Below, piece after piece: positions 57,910 through 64,000 of a stretch of DNA of 64,000 nt; the stretch's first letter is position 1; every line of letters starts with the position of its first letter. The notes under the pieces are model-generated. The model was not told the origin of the DNA, ran no database searches, and saw only the letters and a list, made by a program, of their open reading frames with translations. The stretch lies in NCBI GenBank assembly GCA_949987705.1, contig OX465281.1, forward strand, positions 190,451,112 through 190,515,111, given 5' to 3'. The position numbers were made by a program, and so were the translations under genes. This DNA comes from Thereva unica. Its lineage: Eukaryota; Arthropoda; Insecta; Diptera; Therevidae.

Positions 57910-59766
57910 TGTAACGGTCAGTTTTGCTCAAAAATCCCTAAATAATTACTTGACTAAAAATCACTGTCGGGAATTCAGAAGGGGTTCGAAACAAAACAGT
58001 AGGCGGAAAAAGGAAAACAAAAAGAAAAAAAAAATTTTTTTTCGGGGAGACAGTCAGTTTTCTTGGAGGCGGTCAGTTTTTTTCTTTGAGGGAGTCAGTC
58101 AGTGAGTCAGAAAGAGATTTTTACGGAGTCGGTGATTGAGTTAAGAGTCGGTCGTGCATTTTGCGGCAAAAGTTTTCGCCTGAATTTTTGGCACGAATTT
58201 CAATAAAGGACCAAAAAGGATTAGAGAAAAAATAGTGTGGTGATGTAATAAAAAGCACGCTATATGTAGAAGGCAAGCGGCTGGTAATAAAGTTCACCAG
58301 GAATCTACTAGGAAAAGAGAATAGCGCAGCAAGGAGTTGGCGATAAGAAAAGACACCATTGGTCGCATCATCTCTGCTCGAAGTTTTGGTGACGCAGGTT
58401 TGTTTGTGTTGTTGAACAAAAATCGTTGCAAAGAGCCACGCAGTACTTTCGTGTGACTCGAATTATTGCTTAAGAAATTTTGGGTTGTCAAAAATATACC
58501 CGAGAGATATTGCATTATATTAGAGAGTCGGTGTAGATAATTTGGAGCGGAAAAGACAGGCAGTTCCCAAGCGCAAAAATGTTTGTAAAGAAGTAAGGCT
58601 GTTTCTGAGGCGAGATTTTCTCCTGGTTTTTTTGGAACTTTCAAGGTGCGTTGATTAATGATAAAAGTAGAAATTCACAAGCGTGCAAAACATCAAATTT
58701 GGTTGGAAATTGCATGCATCACAAGTGGTGACATTAAGAAGTTGAAGCAGCACTCCTGTGCAGTTTGCGCGAATGTGACGTCTGAACAAACTCTATGTTT
58801 TCAGAGTAAACTAATTTTTGAATTTTAAATTTAATTTATCGTTTTAATTTAAATAACAAACATACACACCCCACCGCAAATAACATTTATGTATGCTTTA
58901 ATTTAATAATATAATTGCTTAACATTTAACATTTAGAATTACATCATATTATTGATATTTGTTTTATATTGGTTCATATTACATATTATTTACCTTTGTT
59001 TATACCTTTGTTGGCTCCTTATTGGAGATATTTTTTCTTCTGGTGGTTTCCAGGTAGTTGGTTTTCTTGTACACGGAATTAATAAATGTGATATCGTCTG
59101 TACAAACGCGACGTAAGGGTACCCGTACGACGCGTTTTTTTTTCAACATCTTTCGTCGACCAGAATTGTATAATTATAGTTAATTATAGATTACCGTTTC
59201 GTGTAGTTGAGAATTTTTAATTGTTGTATCTGATAATATTAGTATTGCAGTGTTAATGAATATTGAGTTTCTTTATTAAATTGTTGTATTCTTGTGCGTT
59301 GTTGACCTGTAATAAACAGGAATGTTAAATGATTATAATATAAATATAATGTCCGTGTATTAGATTTTTTTTGTGGAATGGTTGGGGCGCATGACATTTC
59401 TTTTCAGGGTGTCCTAAATAGTGCCTTTCCCTGAAGCGGATAGTCTTCAATACTATGAGCTGTCAGGGAAACTGATGGCAATGACACGGCTCAGGCGAGG
59501 CCCGAAGGACGATGGGAATTGAAGAAGAATTTTCCTAGTCACAGGTAAGTGGTGAACCAACCGCGGTAAGGCCCGGCCACCCACCCCACGACCCCTCCGG
59601 CGAGCTAGATAACTCCGTGTGGCCGGCGTAGGAGTTCCGGAATTTTGTTTCATTTCTTATGTATGGTATTGGCTCCTTGGTCATGCTTTTCCGGGCTTAT
59701 GGCTAAGGGGGTAATACCTCGCATAAGTGGCGCCCAATATTTTAGTCGCGCCATTATGCTATTACA
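57910..59766. repeat. solo LTR, family 1 copy B
   Basis: Runs from TGTAACGGTCAG to GCTATTACA and matches the copy at 27893-29655, most clearly over the last ~400 bases. The flanking tetranucleotides (TATA and TTTA) differ at one base, so the duplication has decayed or the ends are off by a base. Confidence 0.8.
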
Positions 59767-59829
59767 TTTATTTAAAAAGTGTAGTCCTTAACTAATCCTA
59801 TGAATCCGTTAAGCCGTAAAAACATAACA

Positions 59830-60320
59830 ATATGTAAAAATGGTTCCGCGATGTAAACTGCTGAACACCTCCATCTCAAGTGGAGAGCCTCTTCAACATG
59901 AGTGTAGGAGTGTTGAGTGGTGTTCGCAGAAGGAGAGAGGATGCTTTGGCGGTTGCTGAAATCTAAAGTAAATTAATGTAATGGGATCAATTGGCTCAGT
60001 ACGCCTTTGATTGGAATAAGATTACAGGGTTGTTAGCTCAGTACGCTTAAAAGATCAAAGTGAAGTGAATTTCAACGTTTCGCGATATTTACGAGGGTGA
60101 TGAATGGCGGTAGTTGTTTGAAATAATCACTGCATTAGAAAGTGCACAATCTAAAGAGCATATGTTTCAAGTTTGAAAACGCAACGCTATTAAGTATTTG
60201 TTTGGCAGCCAACGTTTTAAGTGAATTTGTGAAAATGAATAAAACTGGTCATTGTTATGTGAGCAAAACTTTTATTTGAAAATCCTCAGCCCAGCCAATA
60301 TAAACGCTAAACTAAATTAT
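59830..60320. other. no gene recognised
   Basis: Intergenic DNA without recognised features. Confidence 0.35.
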
Positions 60321-60328
60321 ACTCTGGG

Positions 60329-61903
60329 CAGAGATGTAACTTATCTAAGATACAAGTATCTGAGATACAGATATAAGATACAAAATACGTATTTTCATCT
60401 TGCATCTATTAAACTTTTTTAAAATTCATTTTGTATCTTGTATTTAAATACCTTTTGTTTGGTATCTTAGTATTTTGTAGATACTATGTTTGCTAAAATA
60501 CTTTCAGTAATAGATGACTGATTCTATTGACATTTTAGGTGATTTTGATTGAAGGTGCACAGCAACTAACAAAACCTCCAAACGTTATGTGCCGTCGTAC
60601 AGCTAAAAATAAAATTTGTGATGAGTACAATGAATTTAAGAAAAAAATTAAAAAAGAGTTGAACACTGTTGAATTTGTGTGCAGTACTGCTGATATTTGG
60701 TCTTCCTCTAAAAGAAGTTAAAACTGCATGATGCGGCTTTAGTAAAGTGCCAAACACTCTGGAACTTATGTTCCAGGTCACCAAAAGCATGTGAAACATA
60801 TTTAGAGATGACAGGAAAGTCACCAACTTCTCCATGCGCAACTCGATGGAACTCTTATTACAATTCCATACAAGATCTTTTAGCCGTACAGAACAGTCTT
60901 AGTGAAACCATGAAAATGTTAAAATTACCTCCGTTGAAAGAAAATTAAATTCACTTCTTGAGTGAATATGTTGACTGTTCAAAGCCAATAGCAGAAGCTA
61001 TTCAAAGCCTGCAAGGAGAAAAAGAAACTTATTATGGTTCTCTGTTACCCGAGCTAGTAAGAATTTAACATGTAATCAAATGTCTTAGGACGGAAAATCT
61101 AAAATACTGCAGCTCTCTATTCGATGTGATTGAAGAAAACTTAAATAGACGTTTTAAAAAGTTTTTGCAGTTAGAGCATGCAGCAAATGATGCAATATTG
61201 GCCTGGTACCAAAAGCGCGGAAAGAATAGGTAAAAGAACTTATCCTGACTGAAACACGAAAAATTAATCGAACTGAAAAATAAAAATCGGAGGCTTTAAA
61301 CAATATTGAAGGTGACATAAAAAAAAGTCAAAAGATGAATCTTATTACATGTTTTTAGAGGATTCTGATTCCTCTGTTGCAAGTGCCGAAAACACCGCGA
61401 GGGAACACAGCCGACTTAGAAACATTGCAATACTTAAATAATAAAGACACCAACATAAAGAGCTTGAATGTTTATCCAACAATAAAAAAAATATTTTTCA
61501 AATACAACCCCTGTTTGCCAAGTTCTGCCCCTGTGGAACGACTCTTCTCATTTGGTGGTATGATCATAAGACCTCATCGAAGAAAAATGAGTGATAAACT
61601 GTTTGAAGAACTGGTTTTACTTAAGTCTCAATTGAAACCTTAAAAATATGATATTACGTTGTGTCACGTTTGCGCGATTAATACGATATACATGTAAAAA
61701 AATAAACTTTCTTTAAAAAAATGTTGTTTTCTTACAAATGTATTTTATCTATAAAAAGTAATCAAAAGATACGTATTTTATATCTAGTATTTCAGATACC
61801 ATTCCAGAAAGTTATTTGCATCTGGTATCTGCAATACTTAATTTAAAAGTATTTTGAATTTTGTATTCCAGATACTTTATTTAAGGTATCTTGTACATCA
61901 CTG
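60329..61903 (+). mobile_element. hAT element with 8-bp duplication
   Basis: ACTCTGGG at 60321-60328 and 61904-61911 flanks ends CAGAGATGTA and TACATCACTG. Both subterminal regions carry repeated GTATCT and AGATAC palindromic motifs, typical transposase-binding repeats. The interior encodes a decayed BED-family transposase on the plus strand. Confidence 0.9.
60539..61643 (+). pseudogene. hAT transposase (ZBED-like), decayed
   Basis: Pieces in order are VEFVCSTADIWSSSKRS near 60670 (the catalytic TADxWSS block), KACETYLEMTGKSPTSPCAT then RWNSYYNSIQDLL near 60790-60870 (the C..RWNS block), NLNRRFKKFLQLEHAANDAI near 61140, and the C-terminal dimerisation domain at 61377-61643 with LPSSAPVERLFSFGGMIIRP and RKMSDKLFEELVLLKSQL. 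Many stops and frameshifts lie between; the BED finger itself is missing, so this is a dead, internally shortened copy. Confidence 0.85.
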
Positions 61904-61911
61904 ACTCTGGG

Positions 61912-62310
61912 TGAGTCTCCTCCTTCGCTTACAACGGTTCTGGATAATCGTCGACTGAAAGAGCGCGAGCTAGCACACATAGTAGCCATTTCAAAAAGTG
62001 CGGTATATCTCATATTGTCTAAAAATTTAGACATGAGAAAGCTGCCTGCAGGATGGGTGCCGTGTTTGGTCACAGTCGAGCAAAAACAGTGTCATGACAA
62101 ATCCGTTATTCAATGACCAAAATTAATGAATTAAAGTTTGAATTACTACATCATGCATCATATTCGCCAAATTTAGCCCCCTTCGGATTATTTTCTGTTA
62201 ACAGACTTGAAAAAAATGGCTCAGTGGTTAAAGATTAGTATTGTATAGAGCTGAAAAATAAATATTTTTTTTCCAAAATTATTGTGTATTCTTTGTTGGG
62301 TCGGTTACTC
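61912..62310 (+). pseudogene. mariner transposase relic with internal deletion
   Basis: Codons read LDNRRLKERELAHIVAISKS and VYLILSKNLDMRKLPAGWVP with LVTVEQK, the mariner HTH and WVPRLLT region. Then, after a jump, YIMHHIRQI and PPSDYFLL correspond to the YSPDLAPSDYFLF region near the third Asp. The catalytic core between them is deleted. Confidence 0.75.
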
Positions 62311-63399
62311 CTAAATATCACAATAGAATTTAGTGGGGAGCTTGGAATCAACGCTATTGTATATAAAATATTCAGTTTATATATTGGAAATCGGCTGCTG
62401 TCTTTTTCTGACATTAGTTTGAACGTATATTTTCGGTATCCGCGGGGAAGTATTTTATATCATTTTTACGATATTTTTAATTTGTTTACATTTCTAGCAT
62501 ATTCATCATGAACATGCACCTCACCTGCATAATTTTTTTCCCACACTCAACTGCCGCCATACCTACTTGCTTATTTTATTGGAACAATAGTTATGCTTGT
62601 AGCGAGAGAATGCAATTCCTGCGGTGACTCAAGGACCCAGGGCATGAACAAATAGCGTTGCCAACGATGAGCTTAAGGGTGTAGTTTGGCACTTTTTCGA
62701 GCCACGATAAGGCGGTTTTAGGGGTTCTCAGATAAACGAGTTGTTTACAAGGTGAGGCTGAAAAGTGTAGTTCGAGGCACAATTGACTGAAGGTTTAGGC
62801 TTTACACATTTGGTAGAAAGGGAAATAAATAAACGAATTCCCTCAGGATGATTTTAGCGAAGGAAAGAACGGCAAAGTTAACGTTATTATACCGGAAGCA
62901 CATATCTCAGCCTTAAGAAACAAATAAGTCCCATCCAACCACAGTTTTTCAGCTTAATGTATTCAAATGTGATAAAGAGACTTACCGTTTATTTTTATGT
63001 CGAAAAACTTAGAAATGAGAGGCTTTATATAATTCAGTATAAAGGAAAAATAACTATTTTTCGATCGTACAAATGAATTAATGACCATAATCATATGACC
63101 GTGATACACTACCCTACGCAGTAGAACCATAGCACACAAAACAAGCCATTTTTAAAATTGTTAACAAAGAATTCAAATCATCCAACCAATTACTTAAAAT
63201 TTTAAAATAACAAAACAATGGTAAAATCCACGCAATTACCATTTCCACGTTTATTTGTACAAAACTTTTTATTAAGGGAACTCGGAAATATAATTGAGCA
63301 ATTTTACCAATAAGAGGACATGGACTTTATAAAATAGTTTACCACCAAAATCCACAGTAGTCTCTTGCTTACCTCAGGAAACGAACCTTAGAGAACAAA
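62311..63399. other. no gene recognised; upstream region of OR gene B
   Basis: AT-rich DNA with no supported frame. It should include the promoter of the OR gene starting at 63400, but no clear core element was identified. Confidence 0.4.
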
Positions 63400-63567
63400 A
63401 TGCATTTCCTTCCTGCTGATATAAAAGAAAATGCACACATGCATAAAGTCTTGTTGCCTTTAAGGATCTTTGGAGCTGCTATATATTCGGACCAACGGCT
63501 CAAACTAGTGATTTTTGCAATGTATATATTTTGTAGTCTTAATTTTACACCAATATGTGCAATGCAG
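63400..63567 (+). CDS. odorant receptor gene B, first exon
   Basis: ATG to a phase-0 donor (ATGCAG followed by GTAATT) gives 56 codons: MHFLPADIKENAHMHKVLL, then PLRIFGAAIYSDQRLKLVIF and a hydrophobic TM1 (AMYIFCSLNFTPICAM). The L-x-x-x-G-A/V-x-x-x pattern before TM1 is typical of insect OR N-termini. The exon end phase equals the start phase of the first OR exon found in gene A at 10133, so both genes share structure. Remaining exons lie beyond the window. ORs act as odour-gated channel subunits with Orco in sensory neurons. Confidence 0.65.
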
Positions 63568-64000
63568 GTAATTTTTTATGATTTCAGAAATTACAAATTC
63601 TGATCTTAAATATAGTAAGACAAAGTGTAAAAAGTGTTTGATTGAGTTATTATTTGTTTTGACAACTATAATTTCTGAAATTTCTGCCAGAATGATTTTC
63701 CGATTCGTTTGATTTTCATCCTTTTCAGTAAGAGGTATTGTAGCAGCAAAGAGTGACATTAAAGTAGCCCTAGGGCTTTATATGTATGTAAAAATATCGC
63801 TTTTCTGTAGTACCGATATACACTGCTGGTCATTTGAATAGGGACAGTCGATTCAGAATTTCTTTTACATAATTTCTTTCATTTTCGACTTTGGATCATA
63901 AAAATTAATGCGAAACGAAAGAGCATACGATTATGCATACATCCATGTGTTATACCTGCCTCCTTTGTTTTTGCAGGGCTGTTCAAATCAAATTTTGGTT
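63568..64000 (+). other. first intron of OR gene B, no second exon seen
   Basis: From the donor at 63568 to the window end the sequence is AT-rich without a recognisable OR exon, so the intron exceeds 430 bases. Confidence 0.45.

Larger units (their letters stand above)
57371..59829 (+). repeat. 3' LTR, interrupted by a MITE and a solo LTR
   Basis: Homology to the 5' LTR begins near AACTAGAAAATGG (57377), is broken by the MITE (57414-57672) and the solo LTR (57910-59766), and ends ACATAACA at 59829. The first bases of the LTR appear deleted together with pol. Confidence 0.7.

Overview
The window is eukaryotic and almost certainly from an insect. It is AT-rich and has short GT-AG introns. Its only host-like coding sequence is insect odorant receptor (OR) exons. 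Everything else is a dense, deeply nested graveyard of animal transposable elements (TEs): gypsy-type and other LTR elements, Jockey/CR1- and LOA/R1-like LINEs, a Penelope-like fragment, piggyBac, Tc1/IS630/mariner, hAT and Harbinger-like elements, and many MITEs. No rRNA, tRNA or prokaryotic feature was seen. The insect order cannot be fixed from the sequence.

Layout. 1-1555: a CR1/Jockey-like LINE ORF2 on the minus strand, running off the left edge. 1556-~7900: a 5'-truncated gypsy/errantivirus-like element with Pol and Env fused in one reading frame, followed by its 3' UTR and 3' LTR. 7.9-10.03 kb: a BED-finger hAT fragment, a small foldback MITE, a LINE endonuclease scrap and a Penelope-like GIY-YIG scrap. 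10133-19097: an OR gene (plus strand, eight exons recovered, first exon not found) whose sixth recovered intron is 7.6 kb of nested TEs. That intron holds an IS630/Tc1-like transposon that appears to encode a RING-HTH-DDE protein. 20120-24429: a decayed LOA/R1-like LINE with RNase H and a (TA)n tail. 25.6-47.3 kb: a large DNA transposon with long inverted repeats, a USP-type deubiquitinase, a DDE transposase and an Ulp1-like protease. It is split by a solo LTR, a Jockey-like LINE, two TA-type elements with their own insertions, and a piggyBac. 47.3-49.2 kb: a Harbinger-like Myb/SANT gene. 49.6-50.5 kb: shared repeats and a 276-bp tandem duplication. 51.1-59.8 kb: an internally deleted LTR retroelement carrying a hAT (with a second transposon inside), a MITE and a second solo LTR. 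60.3-62.3 kb: a hAT and a mariner relic. 63400-63567: a first exon of a second OR gene in the same orientation as the first, so the window looks like part of an OR gene cluster.

Several insertions can be timed because their empty sites or split reading frames are present here. The piggyBac sits in a TTAA whose uninterrupted paralogue lies at about 27.0 kb. A 259-bp MITE has an 8-bp duplication whose empty site is in the sister LTR at 51.29 kb. A TTA-flanked MITE lies inside LINE ORF1. Nearly all TE proteins carry frameshifts or stops, so most are inactive copies; exceptions such as the partial LINE ORF2 at 1-1345 are open as far as they can be read. Two unusual domain combinations stand out: RING plus IS630-like transposase at 14.2-15.4 kb, and USP plus DDE plus Ulp1 in one transposon at 25.6-47.3 kb. 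Family assignments come from motif recognition only; no database search was possible.
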